64,000 nt of DNA from Coriobacteriia bacterium (lineage in GTDB: Bacteria; Actinomycetota; Coriobacteriia; Anaerosomatales; Anaerosomataceae): contig JAUSBK010000013.1 in assembly GCA_030652115.1 (NCBI GenBank), forward strand, positions 62,001 to 126,000, read 5' to 3'. The translations under genes were made by a program, and so were the position numbers. This document shows positions 36,206 to 44,639 of the stretch, in pieces (positions within the stretch are counted from its first letter, which is position 1; each line of letters opens with the position of its first letter). The notes beneath the pieces are model-generated. The model had not been told where the DNA came from. It was given only the letters and a program-made list of their open reading frames with translations, and ran no database searches.

Positions 36206-37066
36206 ATGAGGACGCGACTGTGTTCCGCGATCGTCTTGGGGTTGCTGGTCGCGTCGAGCATTCTCGCCACCGGGTGCGACTCCGGGGTCTACAAGGCCGC
36301 CGAAGAGGGCGATGTTGACGCGCTCGTGGCCATGGCCGAGGACGTGACGAAGGACCAGTATGCCATCCGCCAACCCGCCGTCGAGCAGCTCGGTGAGCTC
36401 GGGACTCCCGAAGCGGTGGACGCGTTGCTGGGGTGGGCGGAGGGTGAGGCCCCTCTACATCTCGAAGGTGACGTCTACGCGGCACTGGGCGCCACCGGCG
36501 ACCCGAGAGCGATCGAGCCGCTGCTGACCGCGCTCGCCGCTATCGACCGGAGCAAGTCCGAGTACGACATCGGCCCCGTCGACCAGCTCAAGCTCTGGGG
36601 GATCATGCGGGGCCTCGCCAACCTTCCGGACCCGAAGGTGGCCGAGGCGCTGCTCGCCGAACTCGACGCTGGTCACGCGGCTGCCATCAGCGAGATCGAA
36701 CTCGCCGATGCGCTGGCCGGACAGGGGGAGGCGATCGTCCCGGCGCTCGAGCAGCGCCTGGCCAACGGCGACGAGCCGGTCTTTGTGCCCGCGGCCCGCG
36801 CGCTGTGCGACATCTATCGCGCCACGGGCAACGACGCACGGATCACCGAGCTGCTCGCCAACCCCGCGACGTTCCGCATCTACGAAGGAGTGCTCACCAC
36901 CGGAGGAGTGGTTGAGCCGCAGGTGATGATCGACTCGCTCAACGCCATGGACGATGTGCGCATGGCACAGCGGATGCTCAACTCCAATGTCGAGGAGTAC
37001 GAGGCTGCGGCCACGGCGTGGGCTGCCGAAAACGGGTACATGATCTCGTCCTGGATCACGCCGTAG
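36206..37066 (+). CDS. HEAT-repeat lipoprotein
   Basis: A 286-residue lipoprotein with lipobox SSILATGC. The mature part is wholly helical with HEAT/PBS-like repeats of about 30 residues: AVEQLGELGTPEAVDALLGW, ALGATGDPRAIEPLLTALA and RGLANLPDPKVAEALLAEL. Such solenoids bind proteins and have no enzymatic role of their own. GGGGGGAGG precedes the ATG. The gene ends 24 bases from the convergent ABC-2 permease gene. Its partner is unknown. Confidence 0.8.
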   Translation: MRTRLCSAIVLGLLVASSILATGCDSGVYKAAEEGDVDALVAMAEDVTKDQYAIRQPAVEQLGELGTPEAVDALLGWAEGEAPLHLEGDVYAALGATGDPRAIEPLLTALAAIDRSKSEYDIGPVDQLKLWGIMRGLANLPDPKVAEALLAELDAGHAAAISEIELADALAGQGEAIVPALEQRLANGDEPVFVPAARALCDIYRATGNDARITELLANPATFRIYEGVLTTGGVVEPQVMIDSLNAMDDVRMAQRMLNSNVEEYEAAATAWAAENGYMISSWITP

Positions 37067-37090
37067 CGGCCTCGGCGCGGCCGGCGCGCG

Positions 37091-38200
37091 TCAGATCCGC
37101 CGGTACTTCTTGAGCGCTACCACGTTGGCGCCGAAGAGCACCACGATGAACGCCCAGAGCACGACGAGGTCGAGCCACACCCCGCCGATCCCTTCCGAGC
37201 GCAACATCACAGCGCGCATCGCGTCGGCCCCGTAGGTGACCGGGAAGATGCGGCTCAGGAACTGCATCCACCCGGGCGTTTGAGAGAGATCGAGCATGCC
37301 CGAGAGCAGGATCTGCGGGATCACGATGATCTGGAGCAGCTGCATCATCTGCAGCTCGGTGGTGGCGAACTCGGAGACCAGGATGCCGAGCAGTAGCGAT
37401 ACGAGCGCCATCGAGAGCGCGATCAGCAGTACGAGCCAGATGCTGCCGAAGTTGGGGAATCCGACGCCGTAGATGCTGGCAAGGACCACGATCGTGCTCT
37501 GGGCGAGGGTGAAGAGCCCGAAGCCCTGGGCGTAGCCGAGCACGAGCTCCCATCGGCGGATGGGCATCGCCATGAGGCGTTCGAGCGTCCCGCCGGTGCG
37601 TTCGCGCAGGAAGCTGATGCCGCTCGTGACGAACACGAAGAAGAAGATGAACACGCCGATGAAGACCGGGCCGTAGTAGTCGAAGACGCCCATATCGGCT
37701 TCGCCGTGCACGTAGGTGATCTCGGGCGCCTCCGGGGCCTTGAACTCCGGCAGGTCGATGTAGTCGGTGATGTCGAGCGTGAGGCCGCCCGGCAGCTTGA
37801 TCGGCTTGAGGTCGAGTTCGAGAGAGACGAGCGTCTTCATCTGCGCCTGGTTCACCGCTCGCACCACAGAGCCGGTCTTCGCGGCGTCCGAGCCCTCGAC
37901 CCACACCCTCAGGGTGTCGTCCTCGAGTGTCACGTAGCCGTCGGCATCGGCCTCGCCAAGGCGGGCGAGCGCATCGTTGTACTCCGCGCCGTCCGTCCGG
38001 GCACCCGCATCCTCAAGCGCCTCCACGAAGTCGCCGGGGACGTCACCGGTGAGGATGAGCGGCTCGTACTCGGGCGAGCCGAAGATGATGTTGAGCAGGA
38101 ACAGCGCGAGGATCGGCGCCACGATCATCATGAACAGCGTGCGCGGGTCGTGCTTGAACTGGCGCAGGATCCGGATGGTGACGGCGAGCGCGTTATGCAT
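37091..38200 (-). CDS. ABC-2 type transporter permease
   Basis: A 369-residue ABC-2 permease. One membrane helix near the N-terminus (LFMMIVAPILALFLLNII) is followed by a large external domain of about 150 residues. Five helices then form the conserved ABC-2 membrane block, with SGISFLRERTGGTLERLMAMP as its typical amphipathic segment. It exports an unknown substrate, often a drug or lipid. The ATG at 38200 lies inside the end of the ATPase gene (8-base overlap), so the two proteins are made together. An upstream in-frame ATG would overlap the ATPase more deeply. Confidence 0.9.
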   Translation of the reverse strand: MHNALAVTIRILRQFKHDPRTLFMMIVAPILALFLLNIIFGSPEYEPLILTGDVPGDFVEALEDAGARTDGAEYNDALARLGEADADGYVTLEDDTLRVWVEGSDAAKTGSVVRAVNQAQMKTLVSLELDLKPIKLPGGLTLDITDYIDLPEFKAPEAPEITYVHGEADMGVFDYYGPVFIGVFIFFFVFVTSGISFLRERTGGTLERLMAMPIRRWELVLGYAQGFGLFTLAQSTIVVLASIYGVGFPNFGSIWLVLLIALSMALVSLLLGILVSEFATTELQMMQLLQIIVIPQILLSGMLDLSQTPGWMQFLSRIFPVTYGADAMRAVMLRSEGIGGVWLDLVVLWAFIVVLFGANVVALKKYRRI

Positions 38201-38927
38201 CGTGATCGGCCCCCTCGGCCCGCGCAAAGTGGAGGAAGGCATCCTCCAGCGTTGCGGCCCCCGCGCGTGCCTTCAGGTCCTCCGGCGTGCCGATGGCGAT
38301 GAAGATGCCGTCGCGGATGAGCGCGAGGCGATCGCATCGCTCGGCCTCGTCCATCACGTGTGTGGTGACGATGAGCGTCCGGCCTTCGGCGGCCATCTTT
38401 CGGAACGACTCCCAGATGCCCACGCGATGAAGCGGGTCGAGGCCGATCGTCGGCTCGTCCAAGATCAGCAGCTCCGGTTCGTGCAGCAGCGCGGTGGCGA
38501 GCGAGAGACGGCGGCGCATGCCGCCGGAGTAGTCGCGCGCCTGCTTGCGCGGCTCCACCGTGAGGTTCGCGGTGGCGAGCGCTTTGGCGGCGGCCGCCTT
38601 GAGTGCGGGGCCGGTGAGTCCGTAGATGGCGCCGAAGAACTCGAGGTTCTCGCTCGCGGTGAGGTCGGTGTAGAGCGCATCCGACTGCGCCATGTAGCCC
38701 ATGCGCCGCATGAGCTCGAGCGATGGCATCGGCTCGCCGAATGCCTTGACGAGCCCGGAGACCGGTTCGGCCACGCCTGCCAGGATGTTCACGAGCGTTG
38801 TCTTGCCCGCACCGGATGGGCCGAGGAGTCCGAGCACTTCGCCTCGCTCCACGCCGAGCGACACGCCGCGGAGGACCTCCTGCCGGCCGAAGCGCTGGAC
38901 GATGTCACGGGCGGCGAGAACGGGCAT
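38193..38927 (-). CDS. ABC-2 type transporter ATP-binding protein
   Basis: A 244-residue ABC ATPase of the drug/Na+-exporter (CcmA/NatA) class. Walker A is GPSGAGKTT, the signature YSGGMRRRLSLA, Walker B LLILDEPTIGLDP and the H-loop LIVTTHVMDEAE. It powers the permease encoded immediately downstream. The Q-loop lies in RMGYMAQSDALY. The gene is divergent from the ornithine-degradation gene ord, with 165 bases between them. Confidence 0.94.
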   Translation of the reverse strand: MPVLAARDIVQRFGRQEVLRGVSLGVERGEVLGLLGPSGAGKTTLVNILAGVAEPVSGLVKAFGEPMPSLELMRRMGYMAQSDALYTDLTASENLEFFGAIYGLTGPALKAAAAKALATANLTVEPRKQARDYSGGMRRRLSLATALLHEPELLILDEPTIGLDPLHRVGIWESFRKMAAEGRTLIVTTHVMDEAERCDRLALIRDGIFIAIGTPEDLKARAGAATLEDAFLHFARAEGADHDA

Positions 38928-39042
38928 ATGCTTCTCCGGATGCGCGCGCGGACGGACAGTGTCGCGAGTGTACGCCTAACCTCCCAACGCGGAGAAGCAT
39001 CCGCGACCATCTCGCGCGAGAGCGCGCAAGGCGATATCGTGG

Positions 39043-39074
39043 ACTGCATACACAGACCGTCGAACTGCATACAC
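39043..39074 (+). repeat. Direct repeats ACTGCATACAC before ord (21-base period)
   Basis: ACTGCATACAC lies at 39043-39053 and again at 39064-39074, two helical turns apart and just before the ribosome-binding site of ord. This is the layout of a tandem operator. No regulator gene sits beside it, so the binding protein is unknown. Confidence 0.5.
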
Positions 39075-39092
39075 CTTCGGAAGGAGCTTCTC

Positions 39093-40103
39093 GTGATCAA
39101 GGTCGCGGTGTGGGGCACAGGGATGATGGGTCAGGGCCTGCTCGGCTTCATCCTGGACCGGCCGAAAGACATCGAGCTTGTGGGCGCCATCGTCACGAAC
39201 CCTGCCAAAGAGGGCAAGACGGTCGGCGAGCTTCTCGGCCGCTCGTGCGACGTGAGCATGACCACCGATGCCGCCGCCGTGCTCGCGAAGAACCCCGAGG
39301 TCGTGTGCATCTGCACGCAGAGCAATCTGGATGAGATCGCCGATCAGGTAGAGGCGTGCGTGAAGGCCCACGCGAACGTGCTGTGCATCGCCGAGAAGCT
39401 CGCGTTCCCGTGGGCGAGCGACCCCGACTGGGCCGAGAGCTACGATGCCCTCGCCAAGGAGCACGACGTGACCGTCCTCGGCACCGGCATCAACCCCGGC
39501 TTCATCCTCGATGCACTCATCGTCGCCTGGACGTCGATCTGCCTGCGCGTCGACAAGATCGAGGCCGAGCGCGTGAACGATCTCTCGCCATTCGGCCCCA
39601 CGGTCATGGCGAGCCAGGGCGTGGGCACCACCGTTGCGGAGTTCGAGCGCGGCGTGGCCGAAGGCACGATCGTGGGACACATCGGATTCCAGGAGTCTAT
39701 CCGCATGATCGCCGAGGCGATCGGCTGGGAGATCGACGAGATCGTCGAGACACGCGAACCGATCGTGACGAAGGTGCCGCGCGAGACACCGCACGTGAAG
39801 GTGGCGCCGGGCGATGTGTGCGGCTGCCGCCACATCGGCCGCGGCTTCAGCAACGGCGAGCTCAAGATCGAGCTCGTGCACCCGCAACAGATCCACCCCG
39901 AACTCGAGGGCATCGAGACCGGCGACTACATCCGCATCACCGGCGATCCGAACGTGAACATGTCGAACAAGCCGGAGATCCCCGGTGGCAAAGGGACCTA
40001 TGCGAGCACCGGCAACTACATCCCGGTCATCACCGAGGCGCCTGCGGGTATCCTCACCGTGACGGACTTGCCCATCCCGCGCTTCTGGGCTCCCACCGAG
40101 TAG
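39093..40103 (+). CDS. ord: 2,4-diaminopentanoate dehydrogenase
   Basis: A 336-residue NAD(P)-dependent dehydrogenase related to dihydrodipicolinate reductase. The N-terminal Rossmann motif is VAVWGTGMMGQGLLG, and VLGTGINPGFILDAL is typical of the Ord family. It oxidises (2R,4S)-2,4-diaminopentanoate to 2-amino-4-oxopentanoate with release of ammonia in the ornithine pathway. GTG at 39093 with AAGGAG is the start. The same frame is open far upstream but crosses the promoter region and the divergent ABC genes. ortA and ortB follow directly, which supports this assignment over a generic reductase. Confidence 0.9.
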   Translation: MIKVAVWGTGMMGQGLLGFILDRPKDIELVGAIVTNPAKEGKTVGELLGRSCDVSMTTDAAAVLAKNPEVVCICTQSNLDEIADQVEACVKAHANVLCIAEKLAFPWASDPDWAESYDALAKEHDVTVLGTGINPGFILDALIVAWTSICLRVDKIEAERVNDLSPFGPTVMASQGVGTTVAEFERGVAEGTIVGHIGFQESIRMIAEAIGWEIDEIVETREPIVTKVPRETPHVKVAPGDVCGCRHIGRGFSNGELKIELVHPQQIHPELEGIETGDYIRITGDPNVNMSNKPEIPGGKGTYASTGNYIPVITEAPAGILTVTDLPIPRFWAPTE

Positions 40104-40127
40104 ACCGCCCGAACGAAGGGGCACGCC

Positions 40128-40508
40128 ATGACTGACGAGTTCCGCTGCTCGCCCGGCGACTGGGTCGAGGTCGAGTACGTCCTGCTCGAGCCCGCCGAGC
40201 GAGCAGCCGGGCTTCCCGAGGACACCGCGGCACAGCCGCTGCGTGCCTGGGTCAAGGGCTTCGCGCGCGCTGCGGGGATGATTGGAGACGCCATCGAGGT
40301 CGAGACGATGTCGGGCCGCGTCGTGGGCGGGCACCTCTCGGCGATCAGTCCCGGCTACACGCACACCTTCGGCACGCCGCCGACCGAGCTTGCGGCCATC
40401 GGACGCGAGTTGCGCGCGCGGATCGCGGAGTACCGTGCGGACGCCATGGACGGTGAGTTCGTGCCATCGCACGTGCCGGGCGTCGCCGGCCCGGAAGCGG
40501 GTGAGTGA
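40128..40508 (+). CDS. ortA: 2-amino-4-oxopentanoate thiolase, alpha subunit
   Basis: A 126-residue protein of the OrtA family, with GDWVEVEYVLLEPAERA at the N-terminus and the conserved GGHLSAISPGYTHTFG segment. Together with OrtB it splits 2-amino-4-oxopentanoate with CoA to give alanine and acetyl-CoA. OrtA has no obvious cofactor motif. It begins 24 bases after ord, and its TGA is one base from the OrtB ATG. The order ord-ortA-ortB is the same as in known ornithine-fermenting bacteria. Confidence 0.9.
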   Translation: MTDEFRCSPGDWVEVEYVLLEPAERAAGLPEDTAAQPLRAWVKGFARAAGMIGDAIEVETMSGRVVGGHLSAISPGYTHTFGTPPTELAAIGRELRARIAEYRADAMDGEFVPSHVPGVAGPEAGE

Positions 40509-40509
40509 G

Positions 40510-41919
40510 ATGGCGACCCGGTACGAGACCGTCATGGCCCGCAAGGGCGAGATCATGAAGCGCGCGCTCGGCATGGACTACGCCGAGTTCGAGCGGAGTC
40601 CGATCGCTTTCGACTACGAGGGCATGATGTCCGCCCACGGCTACACGCTCGAACGGATTCGCGGCATCCAGCGTTCGGCCGGCGTGGGCGGCACGCCGCT
40701 GCTCGAGCTACGCAACATCACCGACCTGGTGCGTTCTTATGCCGAACCAGGATACGGCGCGCGGATCTTCGTCAAAGACGAGGCCGCGAACATGGCCGGT
40801 TCGTTCAAGGACCGCCGCGCGTCCATGAGCATCCATGTTGCCGGCGAGAAGGGTTTTGCCGGCGTTATCGCCGCCACTTCGGGCAACTACGGTGCTGCCG
40901 TGGCGAGTCAGGCAGCGCGTGCCGGCCTCAAGTGCATCATCTGCCAGGAGACCTTCGATTCGCGCCATGTCGGCCAGCCGGAGATCGTCGAGAAGTCGCG
41001 GCTGTGCGAGGCGTTCGGCGCCGAGGTCGTGCAGATGACCGTCGGCCCCGAGCTCTTCTTCCACATGCTCGAACTGCTGGACGCGACCGGGTACCTCTCG
41101 GCATCGCTCTACTCGCCGTTCGGCGTGTCCGGCATCGAGAGTCTCGGTGCGGAACTCGCCGAGGAGATGACGGCGCTCACGGGCGCGCCACCCACGCACG
41201 TGGTGTGCACGCACGCCGGTGGCGGCAACACGACCGGCACGGCGCGCGGTCTCAAGCGAGTGGGCGCGCGGACCGAGATCGTGAGCGCAAGTGTGGACTT
41301 GAGCGGTCTGCATATGGCGAGCGATACGGACTTCAACCGCAAGAGCTTCACCACAGGCCACACCGGCTTCGGCGTGCCGTTTGCCACGTGGCCTGATCGC
41401 GCCGACGTGCCGCGCAACGCGGCGCGATCGCTGCGCTACATGGACCGCTATCTCACCGTGAGCCAGGGCGAGGTCTTCTACGTGACCGAGGCGCTCTGCA
41501 AGCTCGAGGGTCTCGAGCGCGGGCCGAGCGGCAACACCGCCATGGCCGCCGCGATGTCGCTCGCGCGCGAGCTGCCGAGCGACGCCACGGTGGTGGTACA
41601 GGAGACCGAGTACACCGGCGCCGGCAAGCACCACTGGAGCCAGCTCGCCTTCGCGCGCACGCAGGGCGTCGAGGTGAGGTGCGGTGACCCGGCCGAGAAC
41701 GTTCCGGGTAAGGCGATCGTCATCCCCGAGCGTCCCGAGCAGATCCGCGCGCAGGAGGCCGACCTCGGCAAGCTGCACCGCTCCTACGTGCGCAACGCGC
41801 TCAAGCACGCCGGCGAGGGCTACCAGCCTACGCCCGAGGACCTCGTCTTCATGGCCGAGGACACGAACACGTCGCCTGCCACCATCGAGGAGATGGTCGC
41901 CGGGCTGCGAGCCGGGTAG
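40510..41919 (+). CDS. ortB: 2-amino-4-oxopentanoate thiolase, PLP-dependent beta subunit
   Basis: A 469-residue fold-type II PLP enzyme resembling threonine synthase. Lys100 in GSFKDRRAS is the expected Schiff-base lysine, SGNYGAAVASQAARAG binds the phosphate region, and HAGGGNTTGTARG is the glycine-rich loop. With OrtA it carries out the CoA-dependent thiolysis that ends ornithine oxidation. The ATG at 40510 lies one base after the ortA stop; an open frame runs upstream inside ortA but is not part of OrtB. It is the last gene of the ord operon. Confidence 0.93.
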   Translation: MATRYETVMARKGEIMKRALGMDYAEFERSPIAFDYEGMMSAHGYTLERIRGIQRSAGVGGTPLLELRNITDLVRSYAEPGYGARIFVKDEAANMAGSFKDRRASMSIHVAGEKGFAGVIAATSGNYGAAVASQAARAGLKCIICQETFDSRHVGQPEIVEKSRLCEAFGAEVVQMTVGPELFFHMLELLDATGYLSASLYSPFGVSGIESLGAELAEEMTALTGAPPTHVVCTHAGGGNTTGTARGLKRVGARTEIVSASVDLSGLHMASDTDFNRKSFTTGHTGFGVPFATWPDRADVPRNAARSLRYMDRYLTVSQGEVFYVTEALCKLEGLERGPSGNTAMAAAMSLARELPSDATVVVQETEYTGAGKHHWSQLAFARTQGVEVRCGDPAENVPGKAIVIPERPEQIRAQEADLGKLHRSYVRNALKHAGEGYQPTPEDLVFMAEDTNTSPATIEEMVAGLRAG

Positions 41920-41940
41920 TCCGTCGCGGGACCCAGGCTT

Positions 41941-42003
41941 GCGCCGTCCGGCAACGCACGGGCACCGTTCGGCAGCACGCACGCGCCGCCGGGCAGGACA
42001 CGG
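41941..42003 (+). repeat. Three degenerate 21-base tandem repeats
   Basis: Three consecutive 21-base units (41941-41961, 41962-41982, 41983-42003) share the pattern GCnCCGnYSGGCAnnnCnC. They lie between ortB and the dihaem lipoprotein. They could be operator sites or relics of a coding repeat; the minus strand would encode LPxGAx heptads. Confidence 0.5.
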
Positions 42004-42120
42004 GTGTGTTGCAGCGAACGTCTATCGCGAGGGGGCAAGTGGCCCATCTCGTGGCGTCTTGCGACAGCTTTGGTCGATGCCACTCGAATTGCCCGTGCAT
42101 GTGCGTCAGAGGAGGTAGTG

Positions 42121-42693
42121 ATGATGCGTGACAAGCGACTGTTGGTCCTCGCGTTCGTGCTTGCGGGCATGCTCGCTCTAACGGGTTGCGGCGGCAGTGA
42201 CGCGGAAGAGGCCGAGAGTGACTCCGCTACCGAGACGAGCGAGGCCGAAGCAGCGACCACCGAAGCTGAAGCTGATGCTGGTGCGCTGCCCGTGATCGAT
42301 GCATCAACCAACAAGACGGGGTGGGCGCTCGTGTCCGAGAAGTGCACGGTCTGCCACCCCATCACCACGGTGGACGAGGCGCGGCTCGACTGGAGCGGCT
42401 GGACCAAGGCCGTCGACCACATGTTGGAGAACGGTGCGCAGCTTACCGAGGAGGAGAAGGCGACCGTCCTCGAGTACCTGACCACACGCGAACAGGTGAA
42501 GCTCTACGGCGCCTCAGAAGTCCAGCAGGAGTGCATGGTGTGCCATACCACCGAGCGCGTGAACGCAGCGGTGCTGGACTGGACCGGCTGGGAGGTTGCC
42601 GTCGACCACATGATCGAAAACGGCGCGCAGATCGACGATACGCAGAAGGCAGTGATCATCGAGTACCTGGCGATCCGCGGTCCGCAGGGGTAG
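42121..42693 (+). CDS. Dihaem c-type cytochrome lipoprotein
   Basis: A 190-residue lipoprotein with lipobox GMLALTGC and an acidic low-complexity linker. The mature part has two similar units of about 75 residues, each with one haem site, CTVCH and CMVCH, and each followed by the pattern LDW(S/T)GW..(A/V)VDHM(L/I)ENGAQ. The repeats look like a tandem duplication of a small cytochrome c domain. It probably shuttles electrons at the outer membrane face. Two ATGs (42121 and 42124) follow GGAGG; I chose the first, but the second has the better spacing. Confidence 0.88.
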   Translation: MMRDKRLLVLAFVLAGMLALTGCGGSDAEEAESDSATETSEAEAATTEAEADAGALPVIDASTNKTGWALVSEKCTVCHPITTVDEARLDWSGWTKAVDHMLENGAQLTEEEKATVLEYLTTREQVKLYGASEVQQECMVCHTTERVNAAVLDWTGWEVAVDHMIENGAQIDDTQKAVIIEYLAIRGPQG

Positions 42694-42716
42694 CCGCTCG
42701 ACCGCGTCGCATTGAG

Positions 42717-42743
42717 GGGCCCGGCTCGGGATGAGCCGGGCCC
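42717..42743. terminator. Terminator hairpin between the dihaem cytochrome and vapC
   Basis: GGGCCCGGCTC (42717-42727) pairs perfectly with GAGCCGGGCCC (42733-42743) around a 5-base loop. It lies between convergent genes and probably serves both. Confidence 0.8.
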
Positions 42744-42751
42744 TGTCGCGC

Positions 42752-43165
42752 TCAGATCAGCCTGAGCTCCACGGGCGTCTCGATGTGGGCGAACGCCTTG
42801 CCGTCAGCAGAAACCAGCGGGCACCCGAGTTCCTCAGCGAGCCCAAGGAACAGCGCGTCATAGACGCTGATGTTGTGGCGGTATGACAGCAGGGCTGCGG
42901 CGTGCAGGCGCTTTGGAGTGGCCTCGAACAGCTGGATGTGGGGGAGGTCCAGTTGTTCGAGCGCTGTGAGGACGTTCTCCTCGGTGTGCTTCGAGTAGCG
43001 AAGGGCGTTTGCCAGTTCGAGCGTCAGGGATCCCGGCGCGACAAGCGCGACCGCATTCCGTGCGCTGGCTTCGAGCAGCGCGAAGGCCTCGGCCACACCG
43101 CTCTCACCGATCTGGCAGAACCACTTGAACGCGACGCAGCTGTCGACCACAAGGCATGTGGTCAT
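42752..43165 (-). CDS. vapC: PIN-domain toxin, VapC type
   Basis: A 137-residue PIN-domain protein. The Mg2+-binding acids can be placed at Asp8 (VVDSC), Glu in LTLELANAL, Asp in VYDALFLGLAEE and Asp in LVSADGKAF. VapC proteins cut RNA, often initiator tRNA or 23S rRNA, when freed from antitoxin. The fold is complete and no residue is missing. Its ATG overlaps the antitoxin stop (ATGA). Confidence 0.85.
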   Translation of the reverse strand: MTTCLVVDSCVAFKWFCQIGESGVAEAFALLEASARNAVALVAPGSLTLELANALRYSKHTEENVLTALEQLDLPHIQLFEATPKRLHAAALLSYRHNISVYDALFLGLAEELGCPLVSADGKAFAHIETPVELRLI

Positions 43166-43449
43166 CGCAGCATCTCGGGGGGAGTGTCCCGGTCCCTGCG
43201 CAGCTGCTCCATCATCCGCTGTCCGGTACCCGGCGGCGCCTGAGCTCCTATGCGCTTGAAGGACTCGATCGCGCGCTCGATGTCCTTACGCCGGCGTTCC
43301 TCGGCGGACAGGTTCTGGACGTCCACCACGTACCGCGTGCTGGCCTCGGCGATGAACCCGCTTCGGCTCAGGCCGAGCTCGGCCGCGGCCTCGTCGATCT
43401 CGCTCACCAGATGCTCGGGCAGGGAGACGTTCACCTTGTAGACTGCCAC
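43162..43449 (-). CDS. vapB: Ribbon-helix-helix antitoxin of the VapBC pair
   Basis: A 95-residue protein starting at the GTG at 43449, giving MAVYKVNVSLPEHLVSEIDE, a ribbon-helix-helix N-terminus. It continues AAAELGLSRSGFIAEA (helix 2) and ends in an acidic/basic tail that should wrap the toxin. It binds operator DNA and neutralises the PIN toxin. An earlier in-frame ATG near 43518 would lie inside the promoter. The direct repeats at the predicted transcript start fit autoregulation. Confidence 0.8.
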   Translation of the reverse strand: MAVYKVNVSLPEHLVSEIDEAAAELGLSRSGFIAEASTRYVVDVQNLSAEERRRKDIERAIESFKRIGAQAPPGTGQRMMEQLRRDRDTPPEMLR

Positions 43450-43464
43450 TCCGGTCACCTCGCA

Positions 43465-43518
43465 GATACACCAAGTGGATACACCAAGAGTGTACCTACG
43501 TGCTCTGACACGCGTCAA
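43465..43518 (-). promoter_or_regulatory. vapBC promoter with two operator repeats
   Basis: On the minus strand TTGACG (43518-43513), an 18-base spacer and TACACT (43494-43489) form a promoter. Two direct repeats, read as GATACACCAAG on the plus strand (43465-43475 and 43478-43488, period 13), start right after the -10. This is the expected place for repression by the antitoxin. Confidence 0.5.
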
Positions 43519-43527
43519 GCGGCGGTG

Positions 43528-44544
43528 CTACACGAACCAGCCGCCGAGCGCGTTGAACGCGTAGCCGATGATCAGGATGCCGGTCACGACCAGGCCGAAG
43601 AACGTCGCGAGCAGCGGCGTCTTGACGACCTTCTTGAGCATCACGAGCGACGGCAGCGACAGTGCGGTCACGGCCATCATGAACGCGAGCACCGTGCCGA
43701 GGCCGACGCCTTTGCCCACGAGCGCCTCGGCGATCGGCAGCGTGCCGAAGATATCCGCATACATCGGGACGCCGATCAGAGTGGCGAGCACCACCGAGAA
43801 TGGGTTCTTGTCGCCGAGCACCGCCGCCACCCACTCCTCGGGAATCCAGCCGTGGATGACCGCGCCGATGCCTACACCCGCGAGCACGTAGGGCCACACA
43901 CGCTTCACGATCTCGGTCACGGCATCCCAGGCGAACGAGAGTCGGTCGCGCCGGGTCATCTCGGGCAGGTCGATGTCGACCAGGTGCGAACCGTACACGA
44001 ACGGCTCCACGAACCGCTCCATCTTGAGTGCGCTGATGGCCGAGCCGCCAGCCACTGCCAGCACGAGCCCGACGACTACATACGCGCCGGCGATCTTCCA
44101 GTTGAAGATGCTCGCAAGCAGGATCACCGAGGCGAGGTCCACGAGCGGTGAGCTGATGAGGAAGGAGAAGGTCACGCCGAGCGGCAGTCCCGCCGACGTG
44201 AACCCGATGAACAGCGGGATCGAGGAGCACGAGCAAAACGGCGTGATGGTGCCGAGCAGCGCGCCGAGGATCCTGCCGCCGATGCCGTCGAACCGGCCGA
44301 GGATGCGCTTCGTCCGTTCGGGCGGGAAGTAGCTTTGCACGTAGGAGATGACGAAGATCAGCGTCGAGAGCAGGACGAAGATCTTGACCGTGTCGTAGAG
44401 GAAGAACTGGACGCTCGCGCCGAGCCGCTCGTCGAGCGGGAGGTGCAGAACGTTCTCCACGAACGCGCCGACCAGGTCGTTCAGCCAGAGCATCTTGAGG
44501 AGCTGGTCGTTCATCCAGCCGAACACGGTTGCGAGCAGGTCCAT
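43528..44544 (-). CDS. saoE: DUF318-type permease, probable metalloid/organometal efflux (SaoE/ArsP-like)
   Basis: A 338-residue permease of the DUF318/UPF0718 family (YraQ, ArsP). It has about eight membrane helices in two blocks. The signature TPFCSCSSIPLFIGF (Cys104, Cys106) and a second block VPMYADIFGTLPIAEALV are conserved in the family. ArsP members export trivalent organoarsenicals; other members are found beside ArsR and small thioredoxins. Here it is divergent from exactly such genes and from two genes with in-frame UGA. I therefore name it SaoE-like from memory of that family; the substrate is inferred. No Sec codon is present in this gene. Confidence 0.8.
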   Translation of the reverse strand: MDLLATVFGWMNDQLLKMLWLNDLVGAFVENVLHLPLDERLGASVQFFLYDTVKIFVLLSTLIFVISYVQSYFPPERTKRILGRFDGIGGRILGALLGTITPFCSCSSIPLFIGFTSAGLPLGVTFSFLISSPLVDLASVILLASIFNWKIAGAYVVVGLVLAVAGGSAISALKMERFVEPFVYGSHLVDIDLPEMTRRDRLSFAWDAVTEIVKRVWPYVLAGVGIGAVIHGWIPEEWVAAVLGDKNPFSVVLATLIGVPMYADIFGTLPIAEALVGKGVGLGTVLAFMMAVTALSLPSLVMLKKVVKTPLLATFFGLVVTGILIIGYAFNALGGWFV

Positions 44545-44639
44545 CGGCGTCTCGTCTTTCGGTCGTAGGCCGTACTTCCAGCTGAAGCCCCGGTCCGCGG
44601 TCGCTATAACGCTTGTGCCCGTGCCGCGTACACCGTATG

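Noticed and set aside
37977-39092. A 370-codon N-terminal extension of Ord.
   Set aside because: It crosses the promoter region and the divergent ABC genes; the Rossmann motif and ribosome-binding site mark 39093 as the start.
41820-42485. Minus-strand gene with LPxGA heptads.
   Set aside because: It is antisense to the dihaem lipoprotein and has no start signal; only the 21-base repeats are kept as an observation.
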